From Cryptomeria japonica (taxonomy: Eukaryota > Streptophyta > Pinopsida > Cupressales > Cupressaceae): a stretch of 64,000 nucleotides of DNA. The DNA is taken from assembly GCF_030272615.1 (NCBI RefSeq), contig NC_081414.1, positions 915,749,648 through 915,813,647 of the forward strand, written 5' to 3'. Position 1 is the stretch's first letter. Every line of letters starts with the position of its first letter. Shown in pieces: positions 34,772 through 46,365 of this stretch. The translations under genes were made by a program, and so were the position numbers. The notes beneath the pieces were generated by a model. The model saw only the letters and a program-made list of their open reading frames with translations. It was not told the DNA's origin and did not search any database.

Positions 34772-35000
34772 CACTAATACATTTGGACTAGATTTCTGAC
34801 TGAGGTTTCTGACGGAGAAGGTATATTGTGGCCAAATTTTTTTTTTTTTTTTTTAAAAATGCCCAAATTCATCATAATTCCGATGGAAATTATCCATTTG
34901 GTTTCAAAGAAGAAGCCATTAGCAATGAAAATTTTCTTTTTTTCAAAAAAGTGCTTGAGTTCGTCGTAATTCTGATGACAACGACCATTACTTAAAAAAA
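34772..35000. repeat. Left terminus and subterminal repeats of the CACTA element
   Basis: The terminal inverted repeat is followed by TCATCATAATTCCGATGG (34869-34886) and TCGTCGTAATTCTGATGA (34961-34978). Their counterpart is inverted at 48039-48059. Such subterminal repeats bind the TNPA-type protein in En/Spm elements. A T-run is at 34840-34854. Confidence 0.75.
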
Positions 35001-35240
35001 GAAGAAGAGGACAATTCATTTGTGCATTGCAATCCCGCATAGGCGTCCGTGGCGACTTCAACCCCCAACAACATCAAACCTGTGTCGAAGGCATTTGTGG
35101 CATTGCTTGCAATCCCGCACAAGAGGTAGATTCTTCACCTTAATTTCATGTTGCAAAAAATATACCATTCAAGAGATTCCTTTTTTATGCAAAAGATGTT
35201 AGGAAATGAGACATGTGGTGGTTAATTTCCCTAGTTTTTA

Positions 35241-35312
35241 ATGCAAATTGGTCAATCTCGTATTCATATTGATTATCCAATCTCTATGAATACGAGATTG
35301 ACCAATTTGCAT
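35241..35312. repeat. Perfect 28 bp inverted repeat with 16 bp loop
   Basis: 35241-35268 and 35285-35312 are exact reverse complements (arms start ATGCAAATTGGTC; loop 35269-35284). It overlaps the 3' end of the PPR fragment, where the PPR-like reading stops making sense. It could be a terminator-like hairpin or a capture scar. Confidence 0.85.
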
Positions 35313-36265
35313 ACCCTGTAGGAATCCACTCCTCGTAAAACCATAGAAATGTGATTGAGGAGTGAGCATTCAATTTTGTCGCAGCAATCCCTTCCTCCCG
35401 TATATGCGCATGTTGATTGTTCACATGAAATCACATCTCTTTTCGGCATCATATCAAACAATTCATGAGCCTTGTCCATGTTTCCACATTTTGCATACAT
35501 GTCAAGTAGGGAATTTGCAAGTACAACACCTAACAAAATTCCTCTATCCGTTATGCTTTGATGGATGTCCATACCCTGTTCCAAAGCTCCCATTTTTGCA
35601 CAGGTAGGGAGGATACTGGCAAAGGTTGTGGAATTTGGCTTTATGCCTACCAATTTCATTTGCTCAAAAGTGTCTAAAGCCTTTTTGACAAATCCATTTT
35701 GTTCATATCCAGCAATCATTGCAGTCCACGAGACAACATTTGTTTCAGGCATTCTATCAAACAGTTCACGTGCCTTATCTATGCTTCCACATTTTGCATA
35801 CATGTCTACTAGGGCAGTTGCAACTACAACATCTGACAAAATTCCTCTATCCTTTGTGCTTTGATGAATGTCCATACCCTGTTCCAAATCTCCCATTTTG
35901 GCACAGGCAAGGAGGATAGTAGCAATGGTCATGGAATTTGGCTTTACACCTGCTGATTGCATTTGCTTGAAAGTTTCTAAAGCCTTTTCAAAAAATCCAT
36001 TTTGTGCATATTCGACAATCATTGCAGTCCAAGAAACCACATTTCTTTGAGGCAATCCATCAAACAGTTCTCGTGCCTTGTCTATACTTCCACATTTTGC
36101 ATGCATGTCCAACAGAGCAGTTGCAACTACATCTGACAAAATTCCTCTATCTTTTATGCTTCGATGGATGTCCATACCCTGTTCCAAAGCTCCCATTTTG
36201 GCACGGGCTGGGAGTACACTGACAAACGTAACTAAATAAATGCAATGATCAGCTCCAAAGACATC
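35273..36265 (-). pseudogene. PPR gene fragment (PLS class) captured in the CACTA element
   Basis: An open minus-strand frame of about 330 codons carries three near-identical units of about 101 residues. Each has GMDIHQS, an LLDMYAKCG(S/N)IDKARELFD motif, VVSWTAMI and ALETFKQM...GVKPNS. This is the alternating P-L-S arrangement of plant organelle RNA-editing PPR proteins. It lacks an N-terminal targeting peptide, the usual many further repeats and any E/DYW domain, and its last about 50 residues are not PPR. Full PLS proteins have 10-20 repeats, so this is a fragment. Its place inside a DNA transposon suggests capture. It may be transcribed from the element but is unlikely to work as an editing factor. 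Confidence 0.82.
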
Positions 36266-36929
36266 AAACCACTACAAACAAAACCGAGAGTCTAAAATAT
36301 GATAGGGAATAGTGCGAGTTGTCCTGAAATAAAATATTTTATTTTCAATTTCAACTAAAACATAATTACTTAGCCATTTAATGTTATTAATAAATGTTTA
36401 ATTTATGAAAGAGATAAATAGTTGGCCACAAGTACATGAGTTACTAAATGCACACAAATAAGTGAATTTGATATTCAAAACTATCTACAATGAATTCAAT
36501 TCTTGTCCATTAGTCATTTATGTTTGCAATAAGCATCTTTCTTTGTATTTGTTAATCTTTATTCATAGTTATGTGCATATTTCACATTCTATAATTAGGA
36601 TATCAATTGCTATGGTTGAACACTAGCATGATGTTTGTGTTGTGGTATAGATGCATGGAAACATAATTATGGGATTGTTATATTATAGAGATCATAAATC
36701 TAGATATCGCATATTAGTTCTAGCTTTTCTTGGATTGAGTCTAAAGTTGACATATAGTCATAAAGCCATTATTAGCATATCTATCCATTTCTAGTAAAGA
36801 GAATTGAGAAAGTCATTTTGATATTGAGAGTTTCTTATCTGTTTACCTATTGATCATTATTAAGCCATAATATTTAGGTCTATTTTTCTCTCTTGCGAAA
36901 CCCCTGTAAGTGTATATTTTAGGTCTAAA
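36266..36929. other. AT-rich unassigned stretch inside the CACTA element
   Basis: No gene, RNA or clear repeat recognised. Confidence 0.4.
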
Positions 36930-37520
36930 GATCTGTTGCACAAGATGGCATTGAACGTATCAACAAGGCTAGCATGGAAGGAATGCTCAAGCTTCCACTT
37001 GTACAACTTACAACAAATGATTTGTTGATAGAAGAAATTCTTGAAATAGGGATACAATCAAAAGACAAGTACATACAAACCTCCTCAATTGAAAGTAAAA
37101 TCTATGTATAAAAAGAGTACATTGAATCCCAATCCATCAAAGAATTTTATTACCAGGTCTACATTAAGCACATTGTTGTTCCTAGAATGAAAGCAATTGA
37201 GTTAACTTTAGAATATGACCCCCAACAAACTTTCCAGACCAAAATGTTATCTACATTCCCTCTTGAAGAGATTGAATATATTAGGAGACACAAGGATGTT
37301 AATTTTGTGCATTTTGGTGCTATTCAAGTCACAAAAGGGTCATGTATTCCTGAAAATTTAGACTTTTATCATATCTTGCACTCTATGACTATCATCAAGT
37401 TGACTATAATAATGCTTGTCAATTTTCTAGTCTATCTAGATTGACCAAAAACTCTATGTGTTTTACCTTTTCCCAAAATCTTACTGCTCATGCAAGAGAC
37501 AAAGCTCATGCAAAAGTTAA
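36930..37520 (+). pseudogene. Possible pararetrovirus movement-protein fossil
   Basis: Readable parts (KDKYIQTSSIESKIYV, then EEIEYIRRHKDVNFVHFGAIQV) resemble the 30K-type movement protein of Caulimoviridae, in which a YVHFGA(I/V)Q-like core is conserved. Only this part is visible, and it is broken. A poly-G run follows at about 37542-37557. Endogenous pararetroviruses are common in plant genomes. The assignment rests on motif memory only. Confidence 0.4.
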
Positions 37521-37939
37521 GTATGGTTCTTTAAATTGTTTTGGGGGGGGGGGGGGTTAGTTCTCTTTATGGGTTGAATATGTTTGTAAAATTTAAATAT
37601 GTCATAGTCCAAATACAAATCTTGTATTCCATGATGAATACCAATAATCCTTACATTCCTAGATAGTTGGCCTTATGTTAGAACTCTTAACAGAGAAGTT
37701 GAACTCCAAAAAGGTTACATAAACACAATAGAGATACCGATGGAGACTTAATTGGATGTAGCATGTCGCACCAAAGTTGTTAGAGTATGCTAAGCTAGTA
37801 CATAATGTTTCCTAAAGCCACATTAGAATTTTCCCTAGATCATTATCTACCAAAACTAACTATAGTAATCCTTTTGAGGATTCATTTCATGGTGCTATAT
37901 CTTCATTTAGTTCCACTTCTTGTTGGATAAAACAACAAT

Positions 37940-38240
37940 TATTTCTTGAGGTAGATGAATATCCCATCAATAAAGGACAAGACCCTTTCTAGAATATAAC
38001 AAATTCTACTCCAACAAAAGATCATGGGGCTTTCACTAGAGATATTGAATAAGAGATAGACTTCTACTATTGCATTAAAAGCATTGGCATGTTCTTCATT
38101 TATTGATGTAAACTCTTTGTGATGCCACCACAACCAACAAAGGTGTAAAAATTTGTTTGTAATGCATGGATTTTTAGGATTGTCCTTTGAGAAAACAGAA
38201 TTAAAGTATGGAAGTAGGATCTGCCAACTCCTAAGGGAAT
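37940..38240 (-). pseudogene. Degraded second CWC22 fragment
   Basis: The minus strand reads FSKDNPKNPCITNKF, matching IFPKDNPKNSWFAINF of the better copy at 39560-39670. The nucleotides that follow (TTGGTTGTGGTGGCATCAC against TTGGTCTTGGTGGTATCAC) also align, but in another frame. It covers only the last part of the MA3-domain region and is more decayed than the copy 1.5 kb away. Either two captures or a duplication inside the transposon would explain it. Confidence 0.65.
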
Positions 38241-38559
38241 CTTGATGAAAAATAACCATAAAATATTTGGGCGAGCTTATATGCAAAAACTCATGCTTCC
38301 TGATGGGTTTATGTCTAATTGTTTCTTTTGTACGGAGGCAGGTGCAGTATCTTTCCTATAAACATAAGATTATATCCTAGAATATTTTATATCATTACAA
38401 GATTAATATTACAATATTGCTATTTATCATAATCCAGAAGTGAGTATATCTAGCTTTCAACAATTGTAACTGGAAAGGTAATAAAGCTATCAGTTTTAAG
38501 GAATTTTTGTCAGGGATCAATTGTTTTCTTTACTCATTCATAGCACAGGTATCAAATCA

Positions 38560-38851
38560 ATACTAGGTACAATGTCGATGCTGAAATGGTACTGATTATA
38601 CTGGTCTCAATGCAAACCTGACCATCTATAGAAGGAATAGGCATTATAGTTTGATTGATGAGAAATATAAGGTTTGTCTGATTACTCAAGGTCTTCATAC
38701 GTTGGGTAGATCATATGTATGCTCATGGATAGCATTTGACATCAAGGAGACAGTAAAGAGACAAAACCCAGGCAATAGCCTATACCCAAATCCATGGGGA
38801 GATACAGAAGACATTTTCAAAGTAATATCTAAGCACAAAGCATCTTATTGA
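38560..38851 (+). other. Short open stretch, unrecognised (possible captured exon)
   Basis: An open frame reads RNRHYSLIDEKYKVCLITQGLHTLGRSYVCSW... and ends PNPWGDTEDIFKVISKHKASY before a stop at 38849-38851. Its composition looks protein-like (Trp, Cys and charged residues mixed), unlike the AT-rich surroundings. I do not recognise the family. It may be another piece of host gene carried by the CACTA element. Confidence 0.35.
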
Positions 38852-39262
38852 ATTTAGATTTCTAGTTTTCTTATGGTACATCACACAACATGGAAAACAA
38901 GAAACACTCAATAAACAACAGGATTCATTGATCTAGTATTATCACAATCTGCACTTGGCCTTCAATATTTTCTCCTCCTGACACTGTTTATCTATTAGAA
39001 TAATATCTTTCTCTTTGTGTTATTAATGGTCATTTAAGTTGTTTCTAAATTTATTTACTTATTTATTTATTTTCTAATATTATCCATTACCTGTCAAGTA
39101 CAGAACTCTAAAACCCGTGGCTATTAAAATACATAAGACAACATTGTAGCATCTTATAATCATCTGTTATAAAACCAAAGCACTTGGGAGTGATTCTTTT
39201 ATTTGTCACAGTCCAGGAAAACGGTGTCTACTGGAGCCTTGAATAACTGACTAGAAATATTT

Positions 39263-40478
39263 TTAATTCCTTTTCTTTTTCCTTCTGATTTTTTTACTGT
39301 CACTTTCATCCTCCGAGTCAGATGGCCTCACCCTTTTCTTTCTTCTTGTTTTTTCATACTCATTGTCATGTTGTGAATTATTTTCCTTTCTTGGTAACTC
39401 CTTACTGCTCTCACTGTCAGTTTCACTCTCAGAATCTGAGTCTAATGTATTAGAATCTGATGAACCTAATGAACTAGAAGAATCGTCATTCATTTGACCT
39501 AGGAATAGACTTTTGCTGCTACATTATAAGCCTTGGCATATTCTTCAAATACTCACGTAAATTGTCAGTGATACCACCAAGACCAATAGAAGTAAAGAAA
39601 TTGATAGCAAACCATGAATTTTTGGGATTGTCCTTTGGAAAAATTGAATCAAAAGACTCCTGCATTGTTGGATCATTCAACCTTTCATTAAGCAACAATA
39701 TACCAAGCTACTCTGCCAGCTCCTGGAAGAGAATCTTTATAAAAATATGGGAAGAGGAAGTAGTATCTTCCTCTGTCAGACGTATATAAGCAAGACAATG
39801 CCATGGAAGAGCATCTGTGCCAAGTAAGTGGGAAATTTTTTTTGCAGCATTACATAGTTTATTTGTTTCCAGTCTGTGTATCATAGAATACTGTTGTACA
39901 AAACACTTATTAAAAAATTCCTAATAAATTTTATTAATCATACATAATCTTTGCCCAAGAAGACCATAATAACGAAGGTATGTTCTCTCTTGACTGTAGC
40001 ATTCTAATAGCATGATGCATAATTCCATCTCTTGACCAGGTTCAAGCTTGATCTTTAGTAGCTTATGACCAGCTTCCTCAAAATCAACACTTGACATGAT
40101 TGTCAAATAAATTGTATGTCTTAAATTGACCAAGTTTGTCTTTGTCTCATCCTGTATTCTCAATGCTTCCTCACCTTCCTCTTCATCATCATCATCATCA
40201 TCATCATCTAAATCATCACCTGAATCATTCTCCCCTTCTGCTTCATTTGAAGAAGCATCTCCAAGGATATCTTTCTTTAGTTTTTCATAGGTTGCCTCAT
40301 GCTCTAAGAAATCAGGATATGGCTTGAAAACATCCAAACCAACTTCCTGATCAAGTTCATCTTCTAGGAAAACTTCATGTGTTAACTGATCTTCTTTCTC
40401 TACAAGGTCCAATTCTGGATGCACAGCTGGATGACCCTCAAACTTAGCTTTGCGAATTGCTAAAAGGCCTTCAATTAA
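39263..40478 (-). pseudogene. CWC22: CWC22 splicing-factor gene fragment captured in the CACTA element
   Basis: The minus strand reads LLAIRKAKFEGHPAVHPELDLVEKEDQLTHEV, then DVFKPYPDFLEHEATYEKLKK, an acidic run (SGDDLDDDDDDDDEEEGEE), LVNLRHTIYLTIMSSVDFEEAGHKLLKI and QERTYLRYYGLLGQRLC. It continues through LLGTDALPWHCLAYIRLTEEDTTSSS and FPKDNPKNSWFAINFFTSIGLGGITDNLREYLKN to a Ser-rich/basic tail. This is the linker, MA3 domain and RS-like tail of CWC22, a spliceosomal MIF4G/MA3 protein that recruits eIF4A3 to pre-mRNA. The MIF4G half is absent. In-frame stops after MINKIY (near 39921), after LFQELAE and after NMPRLIM, plus a shift before the tail, show it is a dead copy. Several domains run together without visible introns. 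Confidence 0.88.
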
Positions 40479-40780
40479 AAACCCAGTATTTTATATTAGG
40501 ACAACAACCACATTGATTAGGCAAGTCAGATAAGGTCTCTCCAATGTTTAGGATACTGAATTCACATTACACACTCATGGATTACCCCAATTAGACAATA
40601 GTCAACTTAATATCTTATACAAGGATTGCATACCACAAAGCCATTAGATATGTTTTGAGATGAAAAAGAAGAGTTAGATGGTTTTGGTTCAATGATGATA
40701 ATTTCTATTTTCAAGTAATTTGATTCGATATATTATATTGAAACATGATTTCATAACTAACATTTCAACTTCTATATAAC

Positions 40781-42038
40781 TGTAAAGCGGAAAAATCGAA
40801 CCCTAGTTGTTCTCCCCTCCCCAACTCCAAGGAGAGAGAAGGGAGGTCACTAGGGTTGATGGTTTTCACTTAGGAGAGACTTTACATTCAAAAGAGGGGT
40901 TGAAACCCACAAGATCCAATCCCACACAATGCAGGATTGGATTCTAAATGAGTTTCAAGGGTTAAGACATCAAGGATACCCTCTTTTGTAAAGAATGCAA
41001 ATAGAATGATTGAACTAGGAATACATGTGAAGTAAGAAAGATTCGCTTATAAACAGAGATAGGGATACGGGATGAAGCTGTGGACCTGGAATTAGTAGTA
41101 AAATGTTGAGATGATGCTGTTCTGCAAATTTGAGTGAAAGTTGATGAGATGATGGTGCCCGGCGTGCACACGGTCCTCCGAAAAATCCGCAAAACGAAGG
41201 GGGATCTGTTCATCTCTGCACAAGGATTCCAAATCTTCAATTACAGCCGCGTACCTGCAACTTACAAATAGAAAAGAGAGGATGATTGGGGGGTTAGGGA
41301 TTAGGGGTTTTCCTTTAGGTCAAACCCCGGTTTTGGAATTAACCAAGAAATGAGAATGCTGTAAATGTAAATGTTTGTAATGTAAACAAGTACTGATACC
41401 TTGTTGTAAGAATGTTTGTATTCTTACATGCGAAGGTGTAATGTATGTAGTATGTGATCTCCTCTTCAATGGTTGAATCCTTGTCTTGAATGCAACACCT
41501 AGCCTTGAATGGAGACTTAGAATGCTCAATTGCTTGAAGGAATGCTTGAATGCTTGAATGTTTGAATGTTTGAATGTTTGAATGTTGCTTCCGCCTTTTG
41601 CACACATATGTTTTTTTCTTCCTCCCTTTCTAGGAGAGGAAAAGTAGTTTATATACTTGTCAATTAGGGTTGAGAGACTGATTATCCCGACCTTAGGCCG
41701 ACCAAGAAACATTATTTCCCGAATTGCAAACTTAAAGACCCGATGCCCAAAAGAGACCGGGCCCAAAATAGGGCCAGAGACCAGGGTGCTGGGCGCCATG
41801 GTCCTGGGGGACCAGGGTGCTGGGCACCCTAGTCCTAAAGGACCAGGGTGCTGGGCGCCATGGTCCCACCTCCCGGGATAGCAGGGTGCAAGGAGGGATC
41901 AGGCAAAGGTGCAGAAAAATGTAGTTTTTGGTGTCACAAGTAGGTATCGGGGTCTCCATTCAGGTTCAACGTTGCGTCGCCATCGTGAAGACCCAAATGC
42001 AATCAAAATTGCAAGTGTCGCAATTTTAGGACACTACA
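40781..42038 (-). mobile_element. Solo LTR, 1,258 bp, inside the CACTA element
   Basis: The minus strand runs TGTAGTGTCC...CTTTACA and is flanked by the 5 bp duplication ATAAC (40776-40780 and 42039-42043). No internal region is present, so this looks like a solo LTR left by LTR-LTR recombination. A relative about 1,159 bp long lies at 62653-63811 in the same orientation. Internal features: an 8 bp TGAATGTT/TGAATGCT tandem array (about 41530-41590) and about 39 bp GC-rich tandem units with GACCAGGGTGCTGGGC (about 41776-41870). Confidence 0.88.
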
Positions 42039-42083
42039 ATAACTAGTTCTATAGCCCAATTTTCTTTCTTGCGAAGAAAGACC

Positions 42084-44468
42084 ATGTCAGACAATATCAA
42101 CGAACAACAAAATAAGGAGACAATTGCTAGATTGTGGTCTAACTTGAAAAGAAAAGGTGATGGAAAATGTTATTGTCCGTGCAAAATTTGTAAGGGGTTA
42201 AAGACTAGAAGACTTCTAATCAAAACAATGAGGAAACATTGTAGGCTGCATGGTCACATTGAAGGTGGACATGATTATCATCCATCGGTAAGTTTTCAAT
42301 TATATCATTTAACAATTTATATACATAATAAATCACATGATGATGAGATCATGATCATGGTTTATTTATGTTTATCAATTTTATATAGGTCAAGCACCCC
42401 GAAGCACATGGTATGGATCAACACAACCTTGAGAGTATGGTTTTCAAAGTGGACGAACATGGAGGTGTGAATATCAAAGCTGAAGATAATGATCCCATGG
42501 AAGATGATGATCATGAGCCAGAAAACACAATTGAAGATGATGGTACAAATACATTGTTCCATGACTCATTTAGTACTCGTGCAACTAATTATGATGATGA
42601 AGATGACCTTGATGTTGTTCATGATGTCCCTCTACTTGAGAAGGCATCTGAGGCCCTTTACGAAGGCTCACAGGAAACTCTTCTCTCTGTTGTATTGTTG
42701 TTGGTGAACTTGAAGGTCATGAATGGTTTATCCAACATAACAATGTCACATATGTTAAGGTATGTCATATATGTCATAATAAACTGTGAATCATGTTGTA
42801 CCATTAATATTATCTATATTAACAAATTATATTTTTTTGTTGTAGATTGATAGGTGAGTTTTTGTTACCACCATCAAATATTCTACCTCGCTCATATCGA
42901 GAATTATCTACCATTATGAAAGATATTGGAATGGAGTATCAAGAAATAGATGCTTGTCCCAATGATCATATTATATATCACAAACAACATGGATTTGGAA
43001 CTGAATGCCCTAAATGTCATATCAGTAGATATCGAATAGATCAAATAACACAAAAGGTTCCTCGCAAGGTTCTTCGCTATATTCCCATTATTCCAAGTAT
43101 GCAATGATTATTCAAGTGCACTGGCTTGGTACAATTTATGGATTACCATGCACGCAATAGAAGTCGAGATGACATTATTCAAATGTCTGTGGATGGTTCA
43201 GCATTTATGGATATAGAGGAAAAGTGGCCACACTTTAAAGAAGAACCTCATAATCTCAGGCTTTCATTTGCAACGGACGATGTCAATCCATTTGGAGAGA
43301 TGAGATTTGTTTACTCAGTGTGGCCTGTTTTTGTTATCAACAATAACATTCCTTCATGGATGTCAATAAAGAGGGAGCACATAATGTTGGCAATGATTGT
43401 TCCAGGTATTTTATCATTTAAATATAGTCATCTAAATTTAATTATAAATATTGCAGTAAAATGGTCATAATAATTATGTAGTGTTTTTGTTCATTTGATT
43501 AGGTAAGTACCAAGTTAAAGATATGAATGTATATATCGAGCCTCTTATCGACGAGTTGCTGGAGTTATGGAATGGTGTCACTATGTATGACATCTCTAGA
43601 CCAATAGGACAAAGACAATTTCAATTCCATGCGATGCTTCTATGGACAATACACAATGCCCTAGGGCTAACACATTTTTATGGTATGTTATAGTGTTTAA
43701 GTTGTGCATGAACATTATAATTCCAAAAATTATCATATTTAATCCAATTATACATTTTCTTGTAGGTCTTCAAACAAAGGGAAAATTTGCATGTCCTGTT
43801 TGCGGTCCAAAGATGAAATCTCATCATTCAAAAAGTTTAGGAAAGCAGGTGTTTGATGAGTATAGGCACTTTCTCCACAAAAATCATAAGTATCAAAATA
43901 CTGAAAAACATCTTTTCAATGGGAAAGAAGAGAATACATCAAAGCCATGCAAAATAACACCTCACCTGTGGAAGCTGGAATATAATAGAATTAATCGTCA
44001 AGTTAATGCCATTCCATCTATTGGTTTGTCATAAAACATCTTTTCTATTTTGTTTTGTTTACTGATGATGTGATTGATGATTATGAAGGTTGTGAAGGCA
44101 TAAATGACCACCTTCCTAAGGGACTAAAAATTTATCCCCAACAATTTAGTAGGCTGCCCTACTACGAGCAGTTACAAATAGTTCATTTGTTTGATAGTAT
44201 GCAAATTGGAAAGAATATAACAGAGACAGTATGGAAAATATTGGATGGAAGGCGTGACAAAGAAAAAATTGTCAAAATATGTAGTGACATTCAGGATTCC
44301 AATCGTGCAATGATAAATGTCATTCAATCAAATAGCCATGGAGACCAGATTAATATAAGTGAGCTTCCTTGGTTATTAACAGACCAGCAAAGCAATGCTA
44401 TAAAAGAAGTCATACGAAAAATTCGATTTCCCACAAGATTTGCTACGAACATAAACAACCTCATATAA
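42084..44468 (+). pseudogene. TNP2-type CACTA transposase, interrupted
   Basis: ATG at 42084 begins MSDNINEQQNKE. Exon 1 (42084-42287) has a CYCPCKICKG cysteine motif and HCRLHGHIEGG. Predicted further exons: 42389-42759, 42846-43405, 43503-43682 and from 43766, each with GT/AG borders. The third has CPNDHIIY..QHGFGTECPKCHISRYR (KCP zinc motif), MDYHARNRSRDDIIQMSVDGSAF and LSFATDDVNPFGEMR, all TNP2 hallmarks. The exon from 43766 has GKFACPVCGP and FNGKEE. An in-frame TGA at 43105-43107 and loss of recognisable TNP2 sequence after NINNLI (44468) show it is inactive. The transposase would act on the element's CACTA ends. Confidence 0.85.
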
Positions 44469-44639
44469 AAGAAAAGTGAATTTGGGCCCACCATACGTAA
44501 AAGGTGGTACATCATATGTGAACTAACCCTAATCCACTATTTTGATTTCATATCATTGCTAGAATAGTTTTCCTTTGATCCATTTCTTGAAGTGTAATAA
44601 ATGTAGCTTCAGTTCATTTCTGAATCTGACAGGTTTGTT

Positions 44640-46140
44640 TTTGCTTTAAAAGGCGGAATGACCAAGAAAAAGGGTTAAAAGATGAATTGACAAACCAAAT
44701 GGTTGAGTGGTTTGGAAATGACACCTTTGACAAAACCAAGGTCCTTGAAAAAGCTGGCACATATCTAAAGTATGTGAGGGTCCAATACAGGACCCATTTG
44801 GAGAGGAACCTAAAGTACGAGCGTCCCCCCATGATTCCAAAGAGGGAGTGGAAGGACCTGATTTTGGATGCCAAGGAGAGAATTGAAAGGAAAAAAGGAA
44901 ATACACCACTAGATGCCAGAAGAAGGTAAGGGATACTATTAAGAATGTAATTATGTACTAATTAATTACTCTTTATATTTATATCATCTAACATATTTCA
45001 AACTTTTTATAGACTGAGTGACACGTCAAAGGCAATCAAGGCAAGGCAAGAAAAGAACGGGCAACACAAACTCGGCTCTGGTGGTTACATGAAACTTGCT
45101 GCATGAATTGTAAGTATCTCATGTAAACGAAATATTGCATCAAAATATTAATAAATTACAAATGTTTTTTTTTTCAAACAATGCAAGCAAAATTCACGGT
45201 ACCAAGCAAAAATGCAGGCCTCTGAATTCAATAGAGAGCCCATAGAAGATGACAAGATAATTGCCTACTAGCAAGGCTATTCAGTCGTGGTTGATTGGCT
45301 ATGAGAATTGAGTGGGCATACACAACATTCGAGTGCATCTGTCACACAGGTAAATATGCTAAATCGAAATTGTTTCAAATTGAATACTTTACCAATAATC
45401 TAATTGATGTTGAGTTCCAACATAAAGTGACTATATTTGTTTTAAATAAGCAAGCAATGATAACAATGTGCATGTCATTGGAATGCAGCCTGCTAATCGT
45501 GAAACACCACTTGCTCATGAAGGTCCGGATGTGCATCCCAATAGTGGAGGTATTCATTTGCTATTCAAATTTATTTATTTAGCTATTAATACAATTAAAC
45601 ATCTTAATTTGTAATTAGAGTAGTAATTAATGTAGCCTTTTTTGTTAATATTTTAGAGCATGTAGTCGATGGTGAGAAAGTGGAGCATGATCTGGGTACA
45701 CAACATCAAGAACGTGATATTCCCCACTCAGGTAGAGAGGACCACTGTTATTGCTTTAAACAAATAAAATTGCAATTGGTGTTCAACATTAATGTAACCT
45801 TTAGTATTTCAACTCCAGATGATCTAGAGGGTGTTCAACATGTTGAGGTTGAGGCTACACAAAATGATGTGGCCCCATCAGGTAAAGAGCACAACAATTA
45901 TGTTCTCTAAATTAATGAAATACTTGTAACAATAATTTTTATTTTTTTAATTTAACCCATTTCTTTTTTATTGCAAAGGACCCCCCTTTGGTTTAGTGCC
46001 CTCATCCTCAGTATAGGACTAGGCATACATCAAGATCACGAGCATTTGGCGAAACATTTGTAGAGGGGGGAAATGATGAAGAAACCGATGTTCCACTTAG
46101 TCTTTTCATAGCTTCAAAGAAAAAACAAAGAAAGAAATGA
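44640..46140 (+). pseudogene. Second CACTA gene, Ptta/En/Spm (TNPA-like), degenerate
   Basis: The first exon-like block (44640-44925) gives KDELTNQMVEWFGNDTFDKTKVLEK... and KREWKDLILDAKERIERKKGN. After an apparent intron (GT at about 44927, AG near 45013) comes LSDTSKAIKARQEKNGQHKLGSGGYMKLAA. The R-x3-S-x-G/HK-x-GS-x-GY pattern is that of the plant transposase Ptta/En/Spm family found beside TNP2. Further small exon-like pieces (45490-45550, 45660-45740, 45820-45900, 45975-46139) are Glu/His/Asp-rich and end in a basic KKKQRKK. Stops near the GSGGY block suggest decay. In En/Spm the second protein binds subterminal repeats. Confidence 0.6.
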
Positions 46141-46159
46141 TTGTAATCTAAATTATTTG

Positions 46160-46365
46160 ATAATGACTGATTTTTATGTGTTAGTGAATGTAATTATGTG
46201 CTAATTAATGGTTATGGATGATATATGTTAATTAATATTGATGAATGTTGCATGTTAATTAATGTTAATCAATGTTATGTGTTAATCAATGTTATGTGAT
46301 ATTAATGAATGAATGCTATATTTTATTAATGGTAGAAAGAATGAATGAATGAATGAATGTTATAA
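46160..46365. repeat. AT-rich minisatellite TTAATGTTATGTG / GAATGAATG
   Basis: Imperfect units of about 20-25 bp (GTTAATTAATGTTA, GTTAATCAATGTTATGTG) pass into a (GAAT)n tract at about 46335-46358. It lies just after the second CACTA gene. Confidence 0.7.

Noticed and set aside
37542-37557. Poly-G run as a regulatory G-quadruplex
   Set aside because: A single homopolymer without separate G-tracts; more likely slippage or sequencing noise.
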